Shown here: positions 5,643 to 10,798 of the stretch, piece after piece
How the letters are laid out: every line of letters begins with the position of its first letter
Position numbering within the stretch: the first letter of the stretch is position 1
Assembly: GCA_017512405.1 (NCBI GenBank)
Contig: JAFWGJ010000148.1
Span: forward strand, 1 to 38,951
Length of the DNA: 38,951 nucleotides
From: a bacterium
GTDB lineage: Bacteria > Cyanobacteriota > Vampirovibrionia > Gastranaerophilales > Gastranaerophilaceae
Direction of reading: 5' to 3'
Made by a program: the position numbers and the translations under genes
Notes under the pieces: generated by a model
The model's database searches: none
What the model was told of the DNA's origin: nothing
Seen by the model: only the letters and a program-made list of their open reading frames with translations

Positions 5643-6465
5643 TGGTTGAATCCTCTTGTTTTAGCTGCAAAACATTTTCAGCTTCAATTACTTCTTTTTT
5701 ATCTGTTCCAAAAAAATCATCAACCGATTTAAAATTATCAGTAATTGATTTATAAATTGCCCCTAAATCTAATAGCTGCTTTGGAATCATAGCTTCTGCT
5801 TTACATCCGACACGTTTTTCAATCATATCTTGTGTAACTCCGATTGATTCAAAAGTTTTAATTGTTCTTCTTATTTTTTCAATTAACGGCTCTTTGTTAT
5901 CGCCCAGTAATGTTTTTTCACATTCCGCTAAAAAATCTTCAACAATATCGCTTGGAAGTACACCTAAAATGCAAGCTCTTAATCTTCTTGCCCCGTCATT
6001 AGCCACTTTTTCATAAATATCTCTTGGGTCAGTCAGGGTTATTTTATTGCCTTTAGCAACTCTTGTATGGGTAACTTGGAATACTTTTTCTTCTCTAACA
6101 TTAGTTTCTAAATCCCAAGCATAAGCCATAACTTCAGATGTATGGTTTCTATTGTCTTGCGATAATTCTTTAATTCCAAAAGAAATATTGCCCCAGTATT
6201 TAGCCAAAGTTTCAGCGGTTCTAATTGAAGCACCTTTTACAATCTGCCCGCCTCTAGGGTATGCGTAAGTTGATTGTTTAGCTAGAGTTTCTCGACGTGC
6301 TGCCTGCATTATTTTTTCATAGGCTTTAATTTCATTTCTTGGCATTTTTTGAGCAACTAAGACAGCCGCTTGAACCTCTTGAACTGCCCTTGAAATCTCA
6401 ATTTGCGTTTGAGATGTATTTTCAATAGGCAAATTGTTCGCTTTTTCTACAATTGCATTTTCCAT
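5614..6465 (-). CDS. Putative phage annealing/recombination protein
   Basis: This 283-residue protein belongs to a family often found beside phage exonucleases. Characteristic stretches are GGQIVKGASIRTAETLAKYWGNI, AYAWDLETN, TDPRDIYEKVANDGARRLRACILGVLP and DIVEDFLAECEKTL. Conserved acidic and aromatic positions resemble RecT/Erf-type single-strand annealing proteins in context, although I cannot place it in a named superfamily by sequence alone. The coupled exonuclease at 4818-5642 supports a two-component recombinase. A DNA-end protection or modification role is the main alternative. Confidence 0.7.
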   Translation of the reverse strand: MENAIVEKANNLPIENTSQTQIEISRAVQEVQAAVLVAQKMPRNEIKAYEKIMQAARRETLAKQSTYAYPRGGQIVKGASIRTAETLAKYWGNISFGIKELSQDNRNHTSEVMAYAWDLETNVREEKVFQVTHTRVAKGNKITLTDPRDIYEKVANDGARRLRACILGVLPSDIVEDFLAECEKTLLGDNKEPLIEKIRRTIKTFESIGVTQDMIEKRVGCKAEAMIPKQLLDLGAIYKSITDNFKSVDDFFGTDKKEVIEAENVLQLKQEDSTNDKNTSKTK

Positions 6466-6502
6466 TTTTTTATGTTATCCTTTCGTTATCAAAAAATAGG
6501 TG

Positions 6503-6526
6503 GAGCTTTTTAAAAGCTCTTTTTTT
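6503..6526 (+). terminator. Hairpin with T7 run
   Basis: GAGCTTTT (6503-6510) pairs with AAAAGCTC (6512-6519), followed by T7 on the plus strand. In the minus direction the same stem is followed by CACCTATTTTTT, so it could also attenuate the early operon just upstream of the annealing protein gene. Confidence 0.6.
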
Positions 6527-6650
6527 ATATCTCATCTAAACCCATCCTCAATATTGATTTTATGCGGTCATAAGTCTTTTTGTTTTCGCTAAGCTTTAAA
6601 AGTATTGCTATTAGCTCGCACTTTACGTATTTTTTTAGTAGTTTTTCCAT
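6525..6650 (-). CDS. 41-residue early protein
   Basis: It starts MEKLLKKYVKCELIAILLKL and ends RMGLDEI. It is an amphipathic helical micro-protein. GAGGGG lies about ten bases before the ATG. It overlaps the 3' end of the preceding small ORF in another frame. No family is recognised. The helical, family-like composition supports translation. Confidence 0.55.
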   Translation of the reverse strand: MEKLLKKYVKCELIAILLKLSENKKTYDRIKSILRMGLDEI

Positions 6651-6738
6651 TTTTCAAATTCCCCTCATAATAAAGCTGTCCAACTAATTTTTTTGTATAT
6701 TCGTCAAATTCTTTAACTAATTTCATTATTTCTTCCAT
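6589..6738 (-). CDS. 49-residue early protein
   Basis: The N-terminal 25 residues form an acidic helix (EEIMKLVKEFDEYTKKLVGQL). The C-terminal 20 are basic and overlap the next ORF. The SD-like GGGGGTGAT lies just before the ATG, at the stop of the previous micro-gene. It is likely but not certain to be translated. Confidence 0.45.
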   Translation of the reverse strand: MEEIMKLVKEFDEYTKKLVGQLYYEGNLKNGKTTKKIRKVRANSNTFKA

Positions 6739-6740
6739 AA

Positions 6741-6830
6741 TCACCCCCAACAGTAGCTTTCAATTTCATTTTCTAAAATTTCAATTAGAATTTCTTCAAT
6801 TTCTTCTACATTTTCAAAATCTTCATCCAT
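6741..6830 (-). CDS. 29-residue acidic micro-protein
   Basis: It starts two bases after the previous stop and reads MDEDFENVEEIEEILIEIL, ending SYCWG. Almost half the residues are Asp or Glu, so it is a strongly acidic helix. The RBS is weak, so expression would rely on coupling. Acidic micro-proteins of this kind can act as DNA mimics, but that is speculation here. Confidence 0.4.
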   Translation of the reverse strand: MDEDFENVEEIEEILIEILENEIESYCWG

Positions 6831-6831
6831 A

Positions 6832-6990
6832 TTAACCGTCCAGTCCGCAGGCATATTCTTCCAAATGATACATTGTTTTGCAAAATTCCTTTTCGACATC
6901 GGTTAAAGGTTTATCTTGTTTAGAATAAAATAATTTAAAATAAAGTTCCCTATCGGCTCTATCGCCCCAATTTGGTTTTTCAATCGACAT
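6832..6990 (-). CDS. 52-residue early protein
   Basis: The start is placed at MSIEKPNWGDRADREL (6990), because AAGGAAG lies at the right spacing; the longer frame to 7032 has no SD and overlaps the upstream gene. The sequence is charged and helical (ADRELYFKLFYSKQ, then TDVEKEFCKTMYHLEEYACG). No family is recognised. Confidence 0.6.
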   Translation of the reverse strand: MSIEKPNWGDRADRELYFKLFYSKQDKPLTDVEKEFCKTMYHLEEYACGLDG

Positions 6991-7004
6991 ATTGCTTCCT
7001 TCCA

Positions 7005-7334
7005 TTATGCAGCATAAGCCATAATCCAGCACTTTGTTGTATCTTCAAAGTCATTAAATTCATTTATAATTCCTTCTTTTTTCCATTCCCAAAAAAGATG
7101 CTGGACTTTTGCTAAAATCCTTGTGTCATTTTTCTTTTGCAATAAACCTGTCGTTCTAAGTTCATCGCTTATAATGTAATTTGTTAATGTTGCTAAAGTT
7201 TTTTGCATATTTGAATTTCTTTTAAATGTGATAGCCTTTTGCAAATCTTCAGCTATTGTTTTGTCATCTTGCTGAGAAAAGTTTAGTTTTTCTCTTTTTT
7301 TGCAGAATTTTCCTGCTGTTAACATGTACTTCAT
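7005..7334 (-). CDS. First gene after the structured leader, 109 aa
   Basis: The ATG at 7334 has an excellent SD (AAAGGAGTTTATAT). It directly follows a hairpin plus T8 terminator-like element, with no room for a promoter between, so its expression must depend on readthrough. The protein is basic at the N-terminus and helical (TIAEDLQKAITF, TNYIISDELRTTGLL, RILAKVQHLFWEWKKEGIINEF). No enzyme motif is visible. It is a candidate early regulator or replication accessory protein. Confidence 0.65.
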   Translation of the reverse strand: MKYMLTAGKFCKKREKLNFSQQDDKTIAEDLQKAITFKRNSNMQKTLATLTNYIISDELRTTGLLQKKNDTRILAKVQHLFWEWKKEGIINEFNDFEDTTKCWIMAYAA

Positions 7335-7356
7335 ATATAAACTCCTTTCGTTTGTT

Positions 7357-7384
7357 AAAAAAAAGGCAGGGGTCGGTTCCTGCC
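7357..7384 (-). terminator. Intrinsic terminator upstream of the early operon
   Basis: In the minus reading GGCAGG (7384-7379) and CCTGCC (7370-7365) form a 6-bp stem with an 8-nt loop, followed by exactly eight T (7364-7357). The SD of the 7334 gene starts about 14 bases further on. Confidence 0.75.
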
Positions 7385-7497
7385 AAGAAGAATGTCGATA
7401 CCGTAATTCGAAGATTACGGGAAGAAAACTTTTTAATAAAAACAGGCAAGCTTGTAGCCTACCTGCATGGATAGAATTAGTATAAATTTAGAATATA

Positions 7498-7510
7498 GAG
7501 TATTAAACTT
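7498..7510. repeat. 13-bp repeat after hairpin, copy A
   Basis: GAGTATTAAACTT is repeated exactly at 7570-7582. In the minus reading this copy immediately follows the T-run of the 7518-7556 hairpin. It may be a protein-binding site, a promoter -10 part, or the trace of duplication of a hairpin unit. Confidence 0.7.
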
Positions 7511-7569
7511 AAAAAAAAGTGCCGTTATGACAGAATAATCGGAGTACGACGGCACTATTTAACTTGGTT

Positions 7570-7582
7570 GAGTATTAAACTT
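7570..7582. repeat. 13-bp repeat after hairpin, copy B
   Basis: This is an exact second copy of GAGTATTAAACTT, 72 bp from copy A. In the minus reading it follows the 7590-7641 hairpin and its TTTTATT run, so both copies have the same position relative to a stem. Confidence 0.7.
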
Positions 7583-8019
7583 GAATAAAAAGCGGTTGAA
7601 AAATGACTAAACACCGTTTTAAAGATAAAGTTCAACCGCTTGATGAATACAAAATCCTAATGGCGGGGCATTGTAAAAGAGAAATAATTACTATACCAAT
7701 ACCCCGTTTTAGAACTTAGGTTCTAAAAACCCACGACGAACAATTTTGACGTTCTAACAACATTTTTGACGTTGCCCGTGGGTTCCCCGTCTTTCCGGGG
7801 TGTCAAAAACTTAGAATTGTTGTTTACCTTTTATGTTCTCTGGAACAGCTCTAGCAGACCCCTTGAAACGGACTTACAATAGGGTTTGAACGATTCTCTA
7901 CCAGTCAGGCTCGCTATACTAACGCTGATTTACCCGTTAAATTGTATGCTACGTTATTTTTTCCCATAACGATTTACGCTTTATTCAATTTTCAAAGTTC
8001 AATTTTAAGTATTGTTACT

Positions 8020-8046
8020 AAGCCCTATTGAATATATGGGGCTTTT
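8020..8046 (+). terminator. Hairpin with short T-run near the RHH gene
   Basis: AAGCCC (8020-8025) pairs with GGGCTT (8039-8044), followed by TT and then ATATT in plus. In minus the stem follows the RHH stop codon by about 35 bases but lacks a good T-run. It may be bidirectional or the first helix of the structured RNA. Confidence 0.5.
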
Positions 8047-8079
8047 ATATTAAAATTAGTTATAGTTATAACCATAAAA

Positions 8080-8229
8080 CTATCCGGCATTGTCGGAAAG
8101 TTCATAATTAAAGAATTGAGCAATGATTTCTCTAATTGCTTGTGAGGGTTTCCATTTATGTTCTTTACAGAAACCTTGAAGCAGTTTAAGTAATTCATCA
8201 TCTATTCTTGTATGTACAGGGTTATTCAT
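8080..8229 (-). CDS. Ribbon-helix-helix regulator, 49 aa
   Basis: The sequence starts MNNPVHTRIDDELLKLLQGF and continues KEHKWKPSQAIREIIAQFFNYE. This is an Arc/CopG-type ribbon-helix-helix: strand PVHTRID, helix A DDELLKLLQGFCKEH, turn KWKPS, helix B QAIREIIAQFF. The SD AAGGACAG precedes the ATG. It is the first gene behind the early promoter and is divergent from the repressor, so it sits where Cro does in lambda. It probably represses the lysogeny promoter and tunes its own. RHH dimers are the functional form in this family. Confidence 0.85.
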   Translation of the reverse strand: MNNPVHTRIDDELLKLLQGFCKEHKWKPSQAIREIIAQFFNYELSDNAG

Positions 8230-8250
8230 ATCTGTCCTTCGAATAATCTC

Positions 8251-8278
8251 TTTACTGTATACATAGTATCAATATACT
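8251..8278 (+). promoter_or_regulatory. Putative lysogeny promoter
   Basis: TTTACT (8251-8256), a 16-bp spacer and TATACT (8273-8278) would start transcription near 8285, ahead of the repressor. An alternative, TTGAAA (8298-8303) with 17 bp to TATAAA (8321-8326), overlaps the repressor ATG and would favour the TTG start at 8338. Confidence 0.55.
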
Positions 8279-8291
8279 AATACTTTGTCAA
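8263..8291 (-). promoter_or_regulatory. Early promoter (minus strand)
   Basis: In the minus reading, a consensus -35 TTGACA (8291-8286), a 17-bp spacer and a -10 TACTAT (8268-8263) predict a start near 8256, 27 bases before the RHH gene. It is face to face with the lysogeny promoter, the usual layout of a lysis/lysogeny switch. Confidence 0.75.
8264..8279. promoter_or_regulatory. Candidate operator palindrome
   Basis: TAGTAT-caat-ATACTA is a perfect inverted repeat covering the -10 of the early promoter and the -10 of the lysogeny promoter. A second one, CAATA-ga-TATTG, lies at 8289-8300 over the early -35. Either the RHH protein or the XRE repressor could bind them. Confidence 0.55.
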
Positions 8292-8325
8292 TAGATATTG
8301 AAACTATTTACAAAAATTAATATAA

Positions 8326-8637
8326 ATGGAGTATTCATTGGTAACACAAGGCGAAAGGTTAAAAGACTTAAGAAGAGAGTTGAAACTAACACAAGACGGG
8401 TTAGGAGATTTTTTTAACGTATCTAAACAAGTCGTTTCAAACCTCGAAGCTGATAGAATTTTGTTGAATAATGAAAAATTAGTATCACTATGCGAAAACT
8501 TTAATGTAAATATTAGTTGGCTTTTGTGTGGCAAAGGCACAATGTTCAATGAACCTATGGAAGACACTAAAGAAAAAGAAATGAAAAAGTGGTTTAATGA
8601 AATGGTAAGAGAAGAATTTAAGAAAAGGGGGTTATGA
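8326..8637 (+). CDS. XRE-family repressor (CI-like), 103 aa
   Basis: The N-terminal HTH_3 domain reads GERLKDLRRELKLTQDGLGDFFNVSKQVVSNLEADRILLNNEKLVSLCENFNVNISWLL, with the typical LTQ, VSKQVVSNLE and LLxGKG-like end (LLCGKGTMF). A short acidic/basic helical tail follows. There is no S24 peptidase domain, so induction cannot be by self-cleavage; another signal or antirepressor is implied. The ATG at 8326 lacks an SD, whereas TTG at 8338 has GGAG six bases upstream and gives MVTQGERL, a common XRE start, so the protein may be 99 residues. It is divergent from the RHH gene and heads the lysogeny operon. Confidence 0.85.
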   Translation: MEYSLVTQGERLKDLRRELKLTQDGLGDFFNVSKQVVSNLEADRILLNNEKLVSLCENFNVNISWLLCGKGTMFNEPMEDTKEKEMKKWFNEMVREEFKKRGL

Positions 8638-8930
8638 TGAAATTTTTATCGTGGTTTTTTATGATTTTAGGAATTTTAATTATAATAAACGGTTTAACAA
8701 TTTCAACAGGTTCAGCGATACACCAAATTTATGCACAATCTTTAAATTTAACGGGGTTTATAATCTTCTTTTCGGGTTTAATATTGCCTAAAATTTGCAT
8801 AATAGCGGATAATTTTAAACCAAAAGAAAACAAAGAAAAGGTTATCGAAAATATTAAAAAAGAAGATAAAATACCCACAGCGGAATTATTGATGAAAGGA
8901 GTTAAAGGAGATGAAAAAATTAATAATTAG
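8634..8930 (+). CDS. Two-TM membrane protein of the lysogeny operon
   Basis: This 98-residue protein has two hydrophobic helices (about 4-24 and 37-58), separated by a short loop, then a Lys/Glu-rich cytoplasmic tail. It is translationally coupled to the repressor (ATGATG over its TGA) and has AAGGGGG as SD. Genes expressed with a prophage repressor often block superinfection or change the host surface. That role is inference, and no family is recognised. Confidence 0.7.
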   Translation: MMKFLSWFFMILGILIIINGLTISTGSAIHQIYAQSLNLTGFIIFFSGLILPKICIIADNFKPKENKEKVIENIKKEDKIPTAELLMKGVKGDEKINN

Positions 8931-9471
8931 TTTGGCATTGTTTTTATTAGCCAATGCGGGTGCTATGGCAAAAGATATACCGTACATTACAAACTTACCC
9001 TATAAAGAAAACAATAAAGAAATCAATTTGAACAAAATTGATACTAAAAATTTTAAAAATGATTTGATTGAAATCGAAAAAAATAAGTTTGAATTTAATT
9101 ATATTCAAAAAATGGGCTATGGTTATGAGTACATTCTAACAAATAATACCGATAAAGATATTATTTTAAAAGGAATTAATTCAAATGAATTTTATAATGA
9201 AGATTTATCAAACGAAAGCAACAAACCTTTAAAGAATTTAGCAAAAGCAGCATACACATCAGGGGAAACATACATACCGCTATACGGGCTGTATTTTAGC
9301 GTAAAATGCGATTTAGAAAAAAACAGTTTTATTAGAGATTTTCCGGAAAATAAAACAATTAAAGCGGGCGAAAAAATAAGAATTTTAGCAAGCTCAACAA
9401 AAGAATTTGAAAACCCGCAGGCTGAATTTGTTTTGTTAGTGGACGAAAAGGAAGAAAAAATTATATTTTAA
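8911..9471 (+). CDS. Secreted protein of the lysogeny operon
   Basis: This 186-residue protein starts with a clear signal peptide: MKKLIISLALFLLANAGAMA followed by KDIP, with an AMA/K cleavage site near residue 20. The mature part is Asn/Lys-rich and beta-rich (YEYILTNNTDKDIILKGINSNEF, then IKAGEKIRILASSTKEF), which suits a periplasmic or surface beta protein. There is no lipobox. It ends the repressor operon just before a terminator, so it should be made in lysogens. This makes it a candidate lysogenic-conversion or exclusion factor. Function unknown. Confidence 0.75.
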   Translation: MKKLIISLALFLLANAGAMAKDIPYITNLPYKENNKEINLNKIDTKNFKNDLIEIEKNKFEFNYIQKMGYGYEYILTNNTDKDIILKGINSNEFYNEDLSNESNKPLKNLAKAAYTSGETYIPLYGLYFSVKCDLEKNSFIRDFPENKTIKAGEKIRILASSTKEFENPQAEFVLLVDEKEEKIIF

Positions 9472-9578
9472 ACTGTAACAATCTTTTAACATGTTATTGC
9501 ATGAAATAAAATACCATGGTTACATGTTTCTTAATGAAAAAGAAAAAGTGTAAAAACTTAATAAAGATATAAAAAACA

Positions 9579-9601
9579 GGGGCATTTAAGCCCCTTTTTT
9601 A
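9579..9601 (+). terminator. Terminator of the lysogeny operon
   Basis: GGGGC (9579-9583), loop ATTTAA and GCCCC (9590-9594) are followed by six T. It is a textbook intrinsic terminator about 110 bases after the secreted protein gene. The bases between (9472-9578) hold no ORF or other signal that I can see. Confidence 0.85.
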
Positions 9602-9633
9602 TTGCAATCACCCCATGGACTAAAGGATACAAT

Positions 9634-9750
9634 ATGAAAAAGCTTGAAAAAGTATTATTTGAAGTGTTTAAAGCGTTGTTAATTTGCAAAGGCAAAAACA
9701 AAGGGAGCAAAATCTTTAAAGAATTGCTCTTTTTTATTGATTTTGAATAA
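9634..9750 (+). CDS. 38-residue basic/hydrophobic ORF
   Basis: It reads MKKLEKVLFEVFKALLICKG and ends KELLFFIDFE, with the SD AAAGGAT well placed. It lies between two terminators, and the second stem (9705-9735) falls inside its 3' part. It may be a small membrane-associated peptide, or a small RNA that happens to be open. No promoter is obvious. Confidence 0.4.
   Translation: MKKLEKVLFEVFKALLICKGKNKGSKIFKELLFFIDFE
9705..9735 (+). terminator. Intrinsic terminator
   Basis: GAGCAA (9705-9710) pairs with TTGCTC (9724-9729), with inner TCTTTAAAGA pairing and then six T. It insulates the late promoter at 9803 from upstream transcription. Confidence 0.7.
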
Positions 9751-9802
9751 TATCATAGTTTTTTATTAGTTGTTTTTTACGATAGCCAAAGGCTTTGAAG
9801 GT

Positions 9803-9811
9803 TGGTATAAT
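9803..9811 (+). promoter_or_regulatory. Extended -10 late promoter candidate
   Basis: TGG-TATAAT is a perfect extended -10. No good -35 is visible, which suggests an activator-dependent promoter. The predicted start is near 9818, giving a leader of about 115 nt before the first late gene. Confidence 0.6.
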
Positions 9812-9817
9812 AAAAGT

Positions 9818-9934
9818 GGCCTAGGCAAGTGGGAATTTGTTTGTCAGTCTAGCGAATAGCCTAACATTTTGAGATTTGCCGAATCGGGTGCTAAGTTCTT
9901 GCACTCAAAATAAGGTTAAGAGGGGTTTACATTT
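9818..9934 (+). promoter_or_regulatory. Structured 5' leader of the late operon
   Basis: There are two stems. TAGGC (9822-9826) pairs with GCCTA (9859-9863). ATTTTGAG (9866-9873) pairs with CTCAAAAT (9904-9911), enclosing a small GTGC/GCAC hairpin. GAGGGG (SD) lies just after the second stem. No known riboswitch class is recognised. It may control translation of the TTG-initiated gene or load antitermination factors. Confidence 0.5.
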
Positions 9935-10294
9935 TTGAGAAAATGTCATAATCAAGAGCCGATTGTACTTTTTAAACATAGGGTCTTAAAGCCTGATTAT
10001 ATCTACCTTGCTTATTACGAATGTCCGATTTGTTCCAACAGGTGGTTTGAAGTTTTAAGACAAAATGAGGACGGTTCGGATAAAATCAAATATTACTTTG
10101 ATAAAACGGCAGAAATGCAATATAAAAAATGGCAAAAAAGAATTAATACTCCCCGATACGGTACACAAACCAACCAATCTTTTTATTATGGGACTTATCA
10201 AAAACATAAAAACGTATGGAAAACGTTTAGAACTAATTTTAATAATGAAAAAGAATTAATATCAAAACAAAAAACTTTGATTGAAAAAATATAA
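9935..10294 (+). CDS. Zinc-ribbon-like protein, first late gene
   Basis: It starts at TTG (9935) with GAGGGG nine bases upstream; no ATG is available before residue 60. The 119-residue protein has an N-terminal half resembling a zinc ribbon (KCHNQEP, then YYECPICSNRWFEVLRQ, residues about 28-44), with one full CxxC. The C-terminal part is basic and Tyr/Asn/Lys-rich. As the first gene of the late operon it could be a late regulator or a packaging accessory. No named family is recognised. Confidence 0.6.
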   Translation: MRKCHNQEPIVLFKHRVLKPDYIYLAYYECPICSNRWFEVLRQNEDGSDKIKYYFDKTAEMQYKKWQKRINTPRYGTQTNQSFYYGTYQKHKNVWKTFRTNFNNEKELISKQKTLIEKI

Positions 10295-10311
10295 TAGTAA
10301 TGGTTATAATC

Positions 10312-10343
10312 AACCCTCAATTTTTTTTGGGGGTTTTATTTTT
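10312..10343 (+). terminator. Terminator between the first late gene and terS
   Basis: AACCC (10312-10316) pairs with GGGTT (10331-10335) across a T8-containing loop, followed by TTATTTTTAT. It should partly separate the 9935 gene from the packaging genes, so terS may have its own promoter or need antitermination. Confidence 0.65.
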
Positions 10344-10359
10344 ATATAAAAAGTATATC
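10343..10359. repeat. 17-bp repeat upstream of terS, copy 1
   Basis: TATATAAAAAGTATATC, matching 10417-10433 at 16 of 17 bases. The 74-bp spacing is close to seven helical turns, so proteins at both copies would be on the same DNA face. It may be a late-activator site or a terminase recognition (pac/cos) element. Confidence 0.6.
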
Positions 10360-10416
10360 GGTTTTTGGTTTTGGTATCAAAAATTCCCGAGGTTAGACAA
10401 AAAATTAAGAGATTTG

Positions 10417-10433
10417 TATATAAAGAGTATATC
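10417..10433. repeat. 17-bp repeat upstream of terS, copy 2
   Basis: TATATAAAGAGTATATC, one mismatch from copy 1. It lies 20 bases before the terS ATG. Its TATAAA could also serve as a -10. Confidence 0.6.
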
Positions 10434-10453
10434 AATTTAAGTTATTAAGTTTT

Positions 10454-10798
10454 ATGAACAAACACGGCAAAATAGAAAATTTAAGACCGATTGACAATTC
10501 AGATGAAGCAATTAACCAAGCGAAAAGCAGGGGTAAAATTGAAGCTTCAATTAAAAGAAACTTGCTTGAAACTTTAAGAAGCCGAATTGATGAGCATAAT
10601 TTAATTGATGATATTGTGTCCGGTGTAGTTGAAGAAGTTCAAGAGGGCAAATATAAAAACGCCATTGAACTTTTAAAGATTGCAAAAGAACCGGAAAAAC
10701 AAGAGATTAATTTATCGGCTTCCAACCCTCAAATCATCGTTGCAAGTGAGAGTGATAAAGAACTGTTAAATAAAATCCAAAATGTTAAAACTGACTAA
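10454..10798 (+). CDS. terS: Terminase small-subunit-like protein
   Basis: This 114-residue protein starts MNKHGKIENLRPIDNSDEAINQAKSRG, typical of a small-terminase-type family that opens with an ENLxP motif and a basic GGKASG-like stretch. Helices follow (KRNLLETLRSRIDEHNLIDDIVSGVVEEV, then KNAIELLKIAKEP). It directly precedes and overlaps terL by 17 bases. It would bind packaging-initiation DNA and hand it to the large subunit. The call rests on position plus the N-terminal motif. Confidence 0.75.
   Translation: MNKHGKIENLRPIDNSDEAINQAKSRGKIEASIKRNLLETLRSRIDEHNLIDDIVSGVVEEVQEGKYKNAIELLKIAKEPEKQEINLSASNPQIIVASESDKELLNKIQNVKTD

Larger units (their letters stand above)
7357..8050 (-). ncRNA. 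Candidate large structured RNA / leader
   Basis: There is no convincing ORF in about 700 nt, but at least ten inverted repeats occur in series. They are 7365-7384; 7401-7420 (CCGTAAT/ATTACGG); 7443-7465; 7518-7556 (8 bp); 7590-7641 (11 bp); 7664-7706 (10 bp); 7707-7728 (9 bp); 7729-7783 (7 bp enclosing two smaller hairpins); 7785-7800; 7834-7847; 7952-7971; and 8020-8044. Several are followed by T-runs in the minus reading. The strand is chosen because the 7664-7706 stem has a G-U pair in minus but a C-A mismatch in plus, and the 7858-7885 stem behaves alike. It lies between the early promoter with its RHH gene and the early operon. It could be a leader controlling antitermination, a free-standing ornate RNA of the GOLLD/ROOL kind, or both. 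The boundaries are approximate. Confidence 0.6.

Noticed and set aside
7256-7485. Overlapping plus and minus ORFs over the terminator ladder
   Set aside because: Their translations are rich in Phe/Lys from A/T runs, cross perfect hairpins and have no SD. The stems explain the sequence better.
7357-7800. CRISPR-like array because of serial short inverted repeats
   Set aside because: Stems differ in sequence and spacing, and there is no constant repeat with unique spacers.
7850-7990. tRNA- or tmRNA-like segment (a GTTCAAACC stretch and a short tag-like ORF) in the structured region
   Set aside because: The T-stem does not pair around the loop, no acceptor stem or CCA-proximal end is present, and the 17-codon ORF has no SD. 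It is more likely part of the larger RNA.
9472-9578. Possible gene between the secreted protein and its terminator
   Set aside because: No ORF with an SD; AT-rich sequence with only a weak ACATGT inverted repeat.
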